From Hymenolepis diminuta (taxonomy: Eukaryota > Platyhelminthes > Cestoda > Cyclophyllidea > Hymenolepididae): a DNA stretch of 64,000 nt. This document shows positions 52,880-64,000 of this stretch, in pieces. The stretch spans positions 1,859,071 through 1,923,070 of the forward strand of contig CAADRB010000003.1 of the NCBI GenBank assembly GCA_900708905.1. The letters run 5' to 3'. How positions within the stretch are numbered: the stretch's first letter is position 1; the number at the start of each line of letters is the position of its first letter. Under the pieces are notes generated by a model. It saw only the letters and a list, made by a program, of their open reading frames with translations, ran no database searches and was not told the origin of the DNA. The position numbers and the translations under genes are program-made.

Positions 52880-53265
52880 TGAAGGATGAATACCTTCTTT
52901 TCCGAAATATTTATCTTACGTTATCCCTAATCATCACCAAATTTGATTATCCTGTCCTTATAGTAATCTCTGTGACCTTTTAACTTTTCCTGCGATCCAA
53001 GCACTCCATGGACAAACACCGTGTGTCCTCAGCTGGCCTATCTCTCATCGATCGGAAAAGGTAAGCATACTTCGGATGATAGTAGCAGACACCACTTAGT
53101 CGGCCCTGCTATTAACCAGTCCAGTCTGCACTGGCCCTTTCTTTCCCTACAATCATCCCGACCAATTAAAGCACGCATACAAGTGTATCCTTATGCGTGT
53201 CCTCACCCAAAGTGTTGATTGTAAATAGCCTTCCACAAGAACACACACACCGGTGACCCTCTACA
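52880..53265 (+). repeat. left LTR, internally deleted
   Basis: Starts TGAAGGATGAATACC and ends CTCTACA. Compared with 54434-54976 it lacks about 160 bases after the CACACACACC stretch. It carries the perfect splice-donor-like AAAAGGTAAGCATAC and GTCGGCCCTGCTATTAACCA. Confidence 0.8.
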
Positions 53266-53359
53266 AACTGGTGAACCTGTAAAGGACACGACCACTCTGA
53301 ATAACAATAACAATTATAATGATGTCTCAGGAGAAAGAGGGGAGGAGGCTGAAGGATGA
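53266..53359 (+). other. TRIM-like internal region with PBS and purine tract
   Basis: AACTGGTGAACCTGTAAAGG directly follows the LTR and looks like a tRNA primer site (it starts TGG after three bases). GAGAAAGAGGGGAGGAGGC ends at 53349 and is followed at once by TGAAGGATGA, the LTR start. The internal part is 84 bases, too short for any protein. Confidence 0.6.
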
Positions 53360-53415
53360 GTGGATAAGACATTGCAAAGGGAGATAGGACGAGTAGGGAG
53401 TTTTCACTGGTTGGT

Positions 53416-54460
53416 GAGACTAGACTACATTTCGATTACGTCCTTCAGTTTACTAACGACATCAGACACGTTAAAGGCTCGGACANNNNNNNNNNNNNNN
53501 NNNNNNNNNNNNNNNNNNNNNNNNNNNNNNNNNNNCACGTTAAAGGCTCGGACAATATTGTCGCTGATTGTCTTTCCCGAACCGATGTCGAAGCAGTGAC
53601 AGGAGCCATCGATTTTCGCTCCCTCTCAGAAGCTCAAAAGACCGACTCTGAACTACAAGAGTTCCGAAACCGTCCGACCTCACTCCAATTAAAAGATATT
53701 CCTCTGCACACAACCCCCGGTCTCATAACATGTGACGTTTCAACAGGTATACCAAAATCTTTCGTGCCAAAAGCTTTTCGACGCCAGGTTTTCGAATCTC
53801 TTCACAATCTCTCACACCCTGGCAAACGGGCAACTGCAAAACTCATCACTGATTGTTTTGTTTGGCCATCTTGCCGCAAGGACATCGCAAACTGGACGAA
53901 GACTTGCAAAGCGTGCCAACGTGCGAAAGTTGATAAGCACACTAAAGCCCCACTCGGAACATTTCCACTGCCGGATTCCAGATTTGATCACGTCCATATT
54001 GACATTGCTGGTCCTCTCCCACTCTCTAATGGTTTCTCCTACCTCCTAAAATGTGTCAACTGTTTCTCCCGATGGCAAGACGCTTTTCCTAAGCATGATT
54101 TGGCTGCAGAAACCGTCGCCAGAATCTTCACAGAGAGAAGGATGACAACATTCGGTGTCCCTTCCGCCATAACCACGGACAGTGGAACACAATTTGAGTT
54201 TCAGCTCTTTTCGGAACTAACCAATCTCCTCGGAACCAACCAGATTCGCACAACTGCCTATCACCCACAGGCTAACGGCCTAATGGAACGTTTCCACCGC
54301 CAATTGAAAGCAGCTCTCGCTGCCCTCTGTACGCCTCCCAGATCGTTGCAAGGTTTGAGCAGTACAACTACATTAGACCGGTTCATAGAGAGACATTTTG
54401 CCGGCTTTACATGCTTCAAGGCTGGGAGGAGGCTGATGGATGAATCCCTTCTTCTCTGAA
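53416..54460 (+). pseudogene. Ty3-type pol fragment: RNase H end and integrase
   Basis: Left of the gap a frame from 53416 reads into the end of an RNase H domain (FTNDIRHVKG). The same frame opens again at 53536 with HVKGSDNIVADCLSR. The integrase follows: a zinc-binding H-x3-H (HNLSH) and CKAC, then the catalytic Asp of HIDIAGPLP, the Asp of TTDSGTQFE and the Glu of HPQANGLMERFHR. All three catalytic residues are kept. After about 30 more residues the frame runs into the LTR and stops, so the C-terminal part is lost. Confidence 0.9.
53486..53535. other. assembly gap, 50 N
   Basis: CACGTTAAAGGCTCGGACA stands directly before the gap (53467-53485) and directly after it (53536-53554). The two contigs therefore appear to overlap by 19 bases, and the gap is probably artificial. 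Confidence 0.9.
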
Positions 54461-54976
54461 GTATTTGTCTTATGTCATCCCTAATCATCACCAAATTTGA
54501 TTATCCTGTCCTTATAGTAATCTCTGTGACCTTTTAACTTTTCCTGCGATCCAAGCACTCCATGGACAAACACCGTGTGTCCTCAGCTGGCCTATCTCTC
54601 ATCGATCGGAAAAGGTAAGCATACTTCGGATGATAGTAGCAGACACCACTTAGTCGGCCCTGCTATTAACCAGTCCAGTCTGCACTGGCCCTTTCTTTCC
54701 CTACAATCATCCCGACCAATTAAAGCACGCATACAAGTGTATCCTTATGCGTGTCCTCACCCAAAGTGTCGATTGTAAATAGCCTTCCATTAGACACACA
54801 AAAACACACACACGGGGACCCTAGCTTGTCAAACGCGTCTCCCGTTGCTCAATCTTTCTCTTTCAATTCTTTATTTTCCCTTGAGACTCTGTACTGAGCT
54901 TGTTCAATACAACCTGGTCTACGCAATCCTTGGTGTTCCTTTTTGTTTCATTTATTGTTAGCAATCTACCGCTACA
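54434..54976 (+). repeat. right LTR, full length (543 bases)
   Basis: TGATGGATGAATCCC ... CGCTACA. It is followed by AACTAGTGACCCTGTAAAGG, which equals the primer-site-like start after the left LTR; a further internal region may once have continued here. Confidence 0.8.
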
Positions 54977-55097
54977 AACTAGTGACCCTGTAAAGGACCG
55001 TTACAAATCCAACTTGCCTTCCGTTGCGGGTCTGATGACTTAATATAATAATGGATTTTGCGATAAAATTTAAAATTGGCAAACTATATAGACTACC

Positions 55098-55235
55098 CAG
55101 AGGAGGGTTTAAGTCGATATATCCTTCAGGCTTTCACCAAATATACTAACGGGGAGAAAGACCTTGCATCAATTTCCCGAATTGACCGCCTGAGGATTGA
55201 TTCAAAAATTCTGATATTCTTTCCTTTTATTGTTG
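55098..55235 (-). pseudogene. tandem-family copy D, decayed exon 1
   Basis: On the minus strand RISEFLNQSSG and, in the same frame after two stops, KPEGYIDL match exon 1 of copies A-C (RILEYLSQPSGR ... PGGHIEL). In-frame stops lie between them and the GTAAG donor is gone. No exon 2 follows; the LTR element begins about 120 bases further on. Confidence 0.65.
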
Positions 55236-56093
55236 CGTATTCTTGTTAATAATTCATTCATTGACTGCAAATTTGATTGATTCTATAGCCGTTTTGGTTA
55301 ACACAAGTCAAAATTTAAATTTTCACTTATGTTTATCAAAATAGTCTCAAAAATGAATCGTTTTCGCATTTGTTTATGAAATTTAATAAATGTAATCAAA
55401 TACCCTCTTGTAATAATTATACTTTTACTCATTAATATGTGTGCATTTGTAATGGTTTTCAAATTCTCAATCTAATTATTTATTTCTTTGATAGGGTTTT
55501 CTTCTCTTGTAATAGTATTTTTTGAGATAGCTGCGAACTCACTCACGGCTAACCAACTCAGCCGGTCGAAGTGGGCTGATTTCCCTCAGCGCAATGAGAA
55601 TGTCGCAGCCGTCAAGTCTCAACTGTGTCTATCGATCTTAGCTGACTTTCCGAAGCTCGATGCTGAATGTCACTGTTGCTAAGGCGCAACCAAACTCTCA
55701 ATCTATTGACTCAGGCTGACTTTCTCCAATGCTTTGGAAATCCTGAAGTTGCCATGTCCTGATTCCTTTGGTCTCATACTCTATTTCTTTATAAATAACA
55801 TTTTCAACGCACACTTCAATATCGGATCTGTTAGCCATCCTTAAAAGTTCAATATTCCATTGGTCCATCTCAACTCTTCCGTTCTTCTGATTTGGAAAAG
55901 GTTGTTGTGCTCTGTTAGCCTAACTCAGTCACATTGTGAAAGTGGCTCTACTCATGATAAGGGCTACTTAACACCGCTTTAAAGTATTCAGCTAATTAGC
56001 ATAACTAAATTCTCACAAATCCGTGATTTCTTCTCATTAGTTCTGTGTTAAGTTTATTTTTACTGATTTTAACTTTGGATCTGACTTTTCACG

Positions 56094-56240
56094 TTACATA
56101 TAGAATGTTTTTGCAGCTTGCATGCAATGAATAACCATGTTACAGCAGAAGATTTGACCTTTTCTATTATAAAATGGTACGTTCAAGGTCTCCGTCCGAG
56201 AGCCATAAAATTGCCATTTATTCGGTAAAGGTGAGCCAGA
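56094..56240 (-). pseudogene. possible tandem-family copy E, exon 2-like
   Basis: SGSPLPNKWQF followed by CNMVIHCMQAAKTF resembles the exon 2 start of copy B (TGSPRPAIWN ... ANMIQGFMACVF). The frame ends soon after and no matching exon 1 was found. Weak; similarity by eye only. Confidence 0.3.
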
Positions 56241-58999
56241 GGTATCCAGCGCAGAATTTTTAGTCCGGATTAGCACAGATCGGATTTTCAAGAAGCAAGT
56301 GGAGAGAAAAGATTGACAAAATATAAGATACTTCGAAGGGTTTTCAAAGAGTGCATTAGTGGCGATGAAAATGAAATATCGCATACTTTTATTAGCATCA
56401 GTATACTGACAACACTAAAGGAGAAATTTAATGTTTAAAGTAGAAATAGAGGCGAATAACAGTTTCTAAGCATTCGCAAGGTTATCAGTGTGGGATGGCA
56501 TATGAATTATGACAAAAAATTGCTGCCTGCTTTTGGGGCTGCTAATACTGATGACCTAAGAAGGGTTGAAAGTCTAGCTGAGCGTAGGCAGAGTCATCAA
56601 TATAGGACTCTTTGTAAAGACTTAGAAAATTAAAAACTCCATCCAAAAACCCTTTATTGCCATCCTAATAAAATCCAGTGTTTCTTCTCTTTCTCTGCAG
56701 CTTCACATTTATTGGCTGTAATATTTAGTCAACATCAATGCTAATATACTGACAGGATGCCGACAAATAAGACTCAAGACCACAGAGTCCGCGCTTTGTC
56801 TTGGAACGAACATTTTACTTTCGCAGAGGTCATCTAAGGGACGAGAAAACACGGATATTCCAGGCTAAACCGTCATTGATTCGACTGAGAGTTAATGCTA
56901 TAATTATTGGAGGAGAATTTTCTTTAAATTAATGTAGTTTGTTAAAATGTACAGTGTCTTGGAGATGGATTACTAATTACATTGGGTCCAAGTCAATTAT
57001 TGCTCAAATTGTACATATATTTTTAACAAACTTATCAGTTTACTAATCGGAAGAGCCTAACAAAATTGTCATAGATGCTAGATCATACACCTGAATAGAA
57101 CAAAATCAACTACTTCATCGCGTTCAGATGCCTGGATTTAAAAATGGTACCTCCCTTGTTTAGAAGGTACCTAAATAAAGCTTAAAATGATCAAGCTTCA
57201 CTGTGTAGGACTTTCTTTTGCACTTCTACGTTAGTGTAGGATGGAGGTCCAAATAGTTATATATTAGAGTATATCGTTTTGATGAGGGAAGTGAATATGA
57301 ATGTACGAAAGATGGAAATGATGACGAAGAGGTATGAAGAGTGCAAAAGGTGAGAGGAAGCGTCCATCTTTTCTTGACGACCACAAATCTGCACTCTTAC
57401 TGAACTGTGCTAACATATGGTCACATTCTTCCCATGATTGGCTGAGTGCAAACGTGTGTGGTTCTTACTCGTCCAGCAAGATTGCGAGCCCACTTCTAGT
57501 GTCCTTGTGGTTTATTTTAGCAAGCGTCTTCTTCTCGGTAGAACAATTAAGGGGTGCTTAAGAAGTATTAACTGATACTTAAGTTTGAAGAAAAATAGTT
57601 GCAAGACCTATCCTAAACAAGATCATTTTACTGTTGGTAGAACCTGTGTTATTTTCTTTAACATGGCAGTGATAAGAAAAATGCTTGTTTTATAAATCAG
57701 ACAGTAAGGAAAGGACTGCGTGCACAAGATTACCATCAGTCAGTTTTTCATCTGTCTAACTTTCCAAATTTGGGATCACACATACAGGCCAGAGAGATAA
57801 TTGTGGATCCTTTCGCTGATTCAGCCTACCGCGTGAGGGGGGGGGGTGATGTTAAAAAACAGGGTTATTTGGAGCCCTCATTTATGGAGCTCATTTCTTC
57901 ATAAATAGAAATGGCTATATAAACATTTTTATTTCAGTCAATGAAACTCTTACTATATGTAAGATGTGATCCTCTCTCCACACTGAAGGTTCCCCTGAAG
58001 ACCAGTCAATCAACCTTCTCAAATCAAAGTATGCATTGCGAACCAACAATTGTGATAAAAATTATAATGAATGAAAAAGGAAATATTAGAACTACGATAG
58101 CAGGAATTATTCCCCACAGAAATGCAAAAAAGTAGAATTTTTCATTGTGAGGATCAGTGGGTTAGGGATTAGTCCAATAAATAATAAATGAGAGAGAACT
58201 AAAATAATATGAAGATTAAAGTTAGGGTATCAGTTTATCTTCATTTGACCCTGAGATTCAGGCTGAAAATATACTCATTAAGTAATCCGCATTTTGAAAT
58301 TCAAACTTCATGAATCGTGTCCTCGAATACTAATTTTTGTCCTCAATGTCCTGGTTACTTTATTTTAACGGTTTGTTTTGAAATCTCAATTCATTTTTCC
58401 CCATAAGTTGAGAAAGCGGGTTGATATTGAGCAGCAGCCGAAAAACAGAAGAGGTCGAGAATAAAGTTTATATAAAGAGGATGTGACACAGTAAGCAGAC
58501 TCATGCTGCAACAGTGATGATAAATGACTTCATACAGCTAATTGAAATGTCGATAATATTTACCAAAGATGAAAGCGACACCATCATCCAATCTCATTTA
58601 GTAGGTAAGTTCGATGTAAGCTTTCCTTTACTATCAACCGAATGTAAATTGGATGATAAAACGCGGGTCTAAGACAGTGCAGACTAATTAAACATTCGCT
58701 CTTGAGAATCAATATCCGCTACGCCTTTACAGCTGTTTTAACTGCAAGGAAAACTCGCGAATGCTCAAACCACGAAGGCCTTATGAAAAAAGGGACGCCA
58801 ATTGCAATTTAATCTATACATAAATAATGAGTTTCTGGACCAAAATCTCCAGATTTCACATTCTACTGCCCCTTCTTCTGTAGATATTTTATTGAAAGTT
58901 ATCCATCTGTTGTCCACATTTTATCCATGATACGACCTTTAATTTAGTGGTTTATCAAATCAAATTAAATATCGTTTATCCAGTTTTGCACCAGTGACA

Positions 59000-59190
59000 A
59001 AACGACTAGCATGTATGTCTACCAAGTCCAAGGTCATGAGATTGATGCTCATTGGTGCTCACCGCATAGTTTAACAAAGGGCACGATAGAAGGATATTAT
59101 GACGACTACGTCTTTAAGGGCTGCATTAAGTAATTGGTTTGGGAAGTTCGTTAATTTAATCATTTGAGACTCCATGGCCAGATATGGAAA
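59000..59190 (+). repeat. SINE-like fragment
   Basis: TAGCATGTATGTCTACCAAG (A-box-like) is followed by GGTCATGAGATTGATGCTC (B-box-like, about 59031-59050). GACTCCATGG downstream is shared in position with 25.9 kb. Confidence 0.4.
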
Positions 59191-62100
59191 TAATAAAAGC
59201 CGAGTTAAGTTGCACGGAACTGAGAAATTTATCTATCGTTATCGGTTATTTAGTATAAGAAGACAAAGGTCAAAAGGGTGACTACTGCGCTTTCAATGGA
59301 CATAAAATATCTACATTGCACTCTACTCTATTTCTAATGCAATGCGTCTTGCGAAATAGTACAAACTGAGAATTGAATTCTGATTTTTTGTTTGTTATAC
59401 TAGACTCATTAAAACTGACGTTATTTATTGGATATAACGAAAAAGAGTGAAGTCGAGAACGAAGAATACAGGATTATTTACAGCCTCAATTGAATTTAAC
59501 GTGGCTTTTTCAATCTCAGTGTAAATGATGAGTTCTCTGCACGAAGATAAGACATTGGATTGTCGTTTATCATTTGTCAAATCATTTTCTGTATCCTTCC
59601 GATTGCGCTGACCTTTAAGATCATGATGAATCATTGCATTAAAGATAGACAGTAACTCGGTTTCCCGCCCTTTGATTTCTTCCTTCATGCCTTAGAAATT
59701 AGCTTATATTAGATTGGGTTTGGCTGGTTCATCATTTTGCCAGAGAAAAAGTGGCTGTTGAAAGATTGTAACTTTATGAAATTAACTTAATCCAAGCAGA
59801 AGTGCTTGTAGATTGCATTTTTTGTTGAAATAAGAGTATCAGTGTCAGTTAAAAGAATTTTTGGGATTATTAAGGCCTACTAAATTTTTCTTTCCTAAAT
59901 GAGCAAATAAAGGATTAGAGGAATTTATTTAAAAGTTCCATATACTTCAATTCGGGTATACTACAAGTAATAATAAACATTTGATTTTCAAGCTCAAGAA
60001 CAAACAGTGCTTTAAAAGGGTATAAAGTGCTTGTTTGATGAACTTATCGCTATTCCCTAAGACAAATGAGAGAGTGTAATAGGCACTTTGTGTATTTTTA
60101 AACAACTCCACTTATATTCCCTTAATGAAATAAAAGAATTCGTCTTTGTAAAATATGGAAACGAAATCTCTACTGGATTTTTTGGCTCCTAAGCAAGCTT
60201 ATAATAATTAAATTTTTATGATGAAACACAATAATAAACAGAGGTATCCTCCGGTTTGAAAAAATCAGATTCGAGATCCGTGGATGGTAGAATGACAGTC
60301 GGGGGGAAAATTTTCGATTGGAAAGCCTTGTCGATATCTGAGACTTTCTCCATTTCAATAAAGGAATTTAATTCATTTAAACGTCATTACGCATGGAAAA
60401 TTTTACTAAAAATCCCTATTTTTTACAATTTAATAAGAAATTCATGGAAAATCATTCGATGGGAAAATAAAAATTTTATTACATGTTTTATCTTTTACAC
60501 GTCTATGCGGAAATTAAAAATTACTTTTAAGTCAACCAAAGTTTAAAATATTTTAAAACAAATTTAAGAGGAGAAATAATATGTCTTTGGAATAATACAA
60601 AGGAGCTCCAGTCCTCGTTATTATTGTACACATTTTGAACAACTACGGACTTGCCAGAGATCTGTATTTGGATGTCTTTAATTCGTTCCCTTGATATTTT
60701 TAAGAGATACAGTCTACTCAAAATCTCTCATATAGATCTTCGAGAAATGTAGCGTTGACTTGTGGTTCTAATTTAGTCATTGATTACTTATCCGACGTTA
60801 ATCGCAAAAAGCTGGAATCCATAAAAAGAAATCCCTCCAACAGTTGTGCGACTTTAGCAACATAAGTAAAAAATAAGAGTACACAGAGGTACATTTCTTT
60901 TCCATCCATTATCAACATAGGAAAATCCGGGTTGTATGAAATTGGAATGCAATATGACATACGGCAGCAGGACTTCCCCTTTTGAAAGTGACAACACGGA
61001 TTTTAGAAGACAGTTGCTTTCTAATATAAACACTAAAGGAAGTCATATGATAGACCATGATACTTCAAATAAAGTTAAATTGCACGTGTTTACTTAAATT
61101 TTTTGCTGCGCTCCTCCAAAAATTTGCATAATTTTATGGTTCTTAACATTTAACATTGGAATATGGTTTCAGAAGTGAAATTGAAAATATTTTGTAGAGG
61201 AATTTTTTGGTGCATCCTCAATACGCGTTATCAGTATACACATCTTATTCAAGAGAGTTGCAGACAACTTCTATTGTGATAATCGATGTCTAAATAATCA
61301 ATATTTAGTTTAGAGGGTAAAGATTACTGTGAGTATTTATAATTCAAAATGCAAAATGCCTAAATGGTAGGGTTATTAGGATCAAACGATGGTAGATGGG
61401 TCAGTGTTGCCAATTTTATCCATCTTCTAATTCCAAAGAAGCAGAATTGAAAGATTTAATGTTCCCTTGTCAGAAATCCACCTATTAGGTCACCGGCTTT
61501 TTTGAGATATTTTTTCCCCTCTTTTACAATTAAATTCTTATGAAAAGAAGGTGAGGTTTTTGTTTTGACGGAGGATTTGAAGCAATTCATTCGAAAACCT
61601 TCAATTTGCTGACGATAAAAATGTGACGATGAATTCCAAGGAAAATAATTTAAAAGTTTTTAATCGAGGACAAAGAATGGTCATTCACTAGGGGTGATTA
61701 CAAGGGCCTACTAAGAAACAGTCGAGAGGTTCAGCTAATAAGTTTGAATCTTCAAAATTAATGCTATATTCCGTAAATTCTTTTCACACTGTACCAAGCG
61801 AATTTGTTGATTCAATCCAATTTCTAATACTAAATCACTATCATAATTTAATAATTTAAACCATGACCTTTAAGTGACATGATTTGCCAAAAATTTAGCC
61901 TAACTAGGAGAAAAATATTTTTCGGTAAATTAATTCTTGACCGAGAATGTACTGACAGAAACAATCAAATTCATTTTTCAGGATTAGATTTGCTATTATT
62001 TGATACTATTCCCTAATCTAGTCATCTCCATCTTCGTCTCCATTTCTATTACTCCGGCAGTTTGATTTGTGAAATTTTAACGGTATTGTCACGCCAGGGG

Positions 62101-63339
62101 TATTATTCAAATATATGTAAAATTGCTGGTTCAGTCGAGGTTTGCTTTTTATATCAAATATGATGCACAGGTAATACTAGCATCAAGCCCACGTTGTTAA
62201 ATATATCTTCTGAAGTCGAAAGACTAGCAATATAGAATAGAAATTCTACCGTTTAGGCATTAAAAAACAGGACGCTAAAGAAAAAGGCGAATACGAGAAC
62301 GGATGTAGGAGAATAATCAGAGGCCTTTATTCTATCTCTCAGTTTTTATCACGCGCCTCTTTTAGTTACCAAGGCCATTTTCGATCGCCAAAATAATTCC
62401 TGTTAAATATAGGCCACATCATAAAGTAATTGGCGCGAGAAAACTTAAAATTGTTAGTTTTTATTTACCATCTATTGCACTCGTGTGAAGAGGGTGTACG
62501 TTCGAAATTTAGGACACTTCGAGAAAGCTTTATAAATATCACTTCACCCGAAAAATATATAAAAAAGAGAAAACAAGCTCGGCGAAAAAGGACTTGTTTA
62601 TTTTTTTACTTGAAACGGCATTTAAAGTACGATGAACTTCTCCCATCAAGTGAAAGGATCAAGCGATAATATATTACCAAATCGTGGACCTCTAAAGCCA
62701 ATTGGGTGGAAAAGGGCAAGAGGGAGGCCAGTTATGTATTTTAGGATGAGGTCATGGACCTAACAGCATGGCAGGAACATAGGTTATAAACAAGTTAGTT
62801 ACCTTCACGATTGTGTAAAAATAACCCGTCAAACGGAAATAAATTTTGAAACCTTTATGTGAAAATGTTAGAATTAATTAATGAAAATAGTGATCGATGG
62901 TACATGAAAATATTTTGACTGCTGGAACGTATCTAATTTTTCCCTCCTCTTATTTATTTTGATTAGTTGACTGTGGAGACTTCAGGAGTTAATAACTCAG
63001 CTATTTTTCCCCTAGTAATCTGAATTTTGAAACATCAGAAACAGTAAAATAATAATTTAATCGCACACAGATCCTTGTGGTTATGCTTTCGACATATCAT
63101 CATTAACAATTAGCTACTTAGTTGATTTTTTATTAAAACATTCTTATTTTGCTCTTCAGTGTTTTTGACGGCTGTAGATTTATTTCAACAAACTTGGCAA
63201 ATTAAATTTAAAGAGTGACAGACGCAATGGAAATTGCAGAATTACATCTTGAAAAAGGATACAAATTAGTTATCGCCAACCTCCGGTGTCTTTTAAGGTA
63301 TATATATTTTTGATATGAGATTTATGGTGAAATTTAAGC

Positions 63340-63371
63340 ATATATATATATATATATTATATATATATATT
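63340..63371. repeat. TA microsatellite
   Basis: An almost perfect alternating TA run, with one break in phase in the middle. Confidence 0.9.
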
Positions 63372-64000
63372 TTCGAACAAGCAGTAGATGCTTTTACTTT
63401 AATACAAAAATAACATTCCCCCCATCGAAGAGGAAGTTAAGTTACCGCATTTCCGTGCATTAAATTCTAACCTTCTATGTACGCTTTTTGGCGTGGGACG
63501 GCATTCCATCCAGTGACATATGTTACTGAATGTGGAAATGCAATTAAATACAGTGCATTTTTATCGTCTCCCATACTACTGTCAAATACTAACTTAAAAA
63601 TAAACCTGGGTATGAAATATAATTGGCAAAATACTGGATATTTATGAATTTAGTAGTTACTTCACTAAGAACTACAGATCTGTTATCCTGAAACCTTTGG
63701 AGAAATATTCATTTTTCAAAGAAATAACATCTTTATGCTTTGCTTTGCCCTGTCTTTGTTAAGATTTATATTGTTACATCTCCGATTTCAAATTACATTT
63801 GCACATAAATATTAAAGGATCAGTTTTTCAAACGAACGGACCAAATATGTACAGTGCGTGTATCCAGAAAAATCCTCTGTTCTTATCTACTTTCTTTCGT
63901 TCTGGCTTCTAATTTTATCGTTTTTGTTTTTCTCTAGCAAGTAAACAAACAAAAAAAAGCAAACCTGGTTGTCAAGGTATTGGAAAATATTGCGCATTTC

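Larger units (their letters stand above)
52880..54976 (+). mobile_element. rearranged LTR retroelement (TRIM-like unit plus Ty3-type pol fragment)
   Basis: LTR 52880-53265; short internal region with a primer-site-like start (53266) and a purine tract ending at 53349; ten bases of a second LTR start (TGAAGGATGA, 53350-53359); then a foreign junction to a Ty3-type RNase H end and integrase (53416-54433); a purine-rich GGCTGGGAGGAGGC; and a full LTR 54434-54976. Gag, protease and nearly all of reverse transcriptase are absent. It is non-autonomous and interrupted by an assembly gap. Confidence 0.8.
56241..64000. other. long stretch without a supported gene
   Basis: AT-rich DNA with short open frames only, none with a recognisable motif. 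It contains a stretch like the copy at 2.2 kb (56755-56815), a segment (about 56540-56600) resembling 47480-47550 of the array, a run of ten G (57837-57846), a SINE-like fragment (59000-59190) and a TA microsatellite (63340-63371). Confidence 0.55.

Overview
The window is nuclear DNA of a multicellular eukaryote, most likely a parasitic flatworm (Platyhelminthes). It is AT-rich. Genes are split by many introns, some only 32-39 bases long and others up to about 5 kb, and all the well-supported proteins are animal families. A low-GC tapeworm fits best: the tiny introns and an LTR element with the layout of a terminal-repeat retrotransposon in miniature (TRIM) point that way. A fluke cannot be excluded from sequence alone.

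Layout. (1) 0.8-23.6 kb, minus strand: a diacylglycerol kinase of the theta type (three C1 domains, Ras-association-like region, catalytic and accessory domains), rebuilt as 16 exons with consistent phases. One expected catalytic segment was not found. (2) 24.9-29.4 kb, plus strand, divergent from the kinase: FIGNL1, an AAA ATPase of homologous recombination, 19 exons, 588 residues. It has a GC-AG intron inside the Walker A lysine region and a conserved FxxA motif. (3) 29.6-31.8 kb, minus, convergent with FIGNL1: a triple CCCH zinc-finger protein of the ZC3H4/6/8 and suppressor-of-sable type, 5 exons, 593 residues. (4) 34.1 kb: a solo LTR. (5) 36.7-40.4 kb, minus: a calponin with one CH domain and seven calponin-like repeats, 442 residues. 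(6) 41.5-42.0 kb: a decayed Tc1/mariner transposase. (7) 43.0-56.3 kb, minus: a tandem family of small two-exon genes I do not recognise, with three intact copies, one decayed copy and a possible fifth. The flanks of copies B and C are nearly identical although the coding parts have diverged. (8) 52.9-55.0 kb: a rearranged LTR/Ty3-type element inserted in this array, with an assembly gap whose two edges carry the same sequence. (9) 55-64 kb: no gene I can support apart from family remnants; repeats and AT-rich DNA.

The genes do not form one pathway. The four conserved genes are a lipid-signalling kinase, a DNA-repair ATPase, a nuclear RNA/transcription-termination protein and a muscle actin-binding protein. 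The part most likely to be new is the 43-56 kb array.
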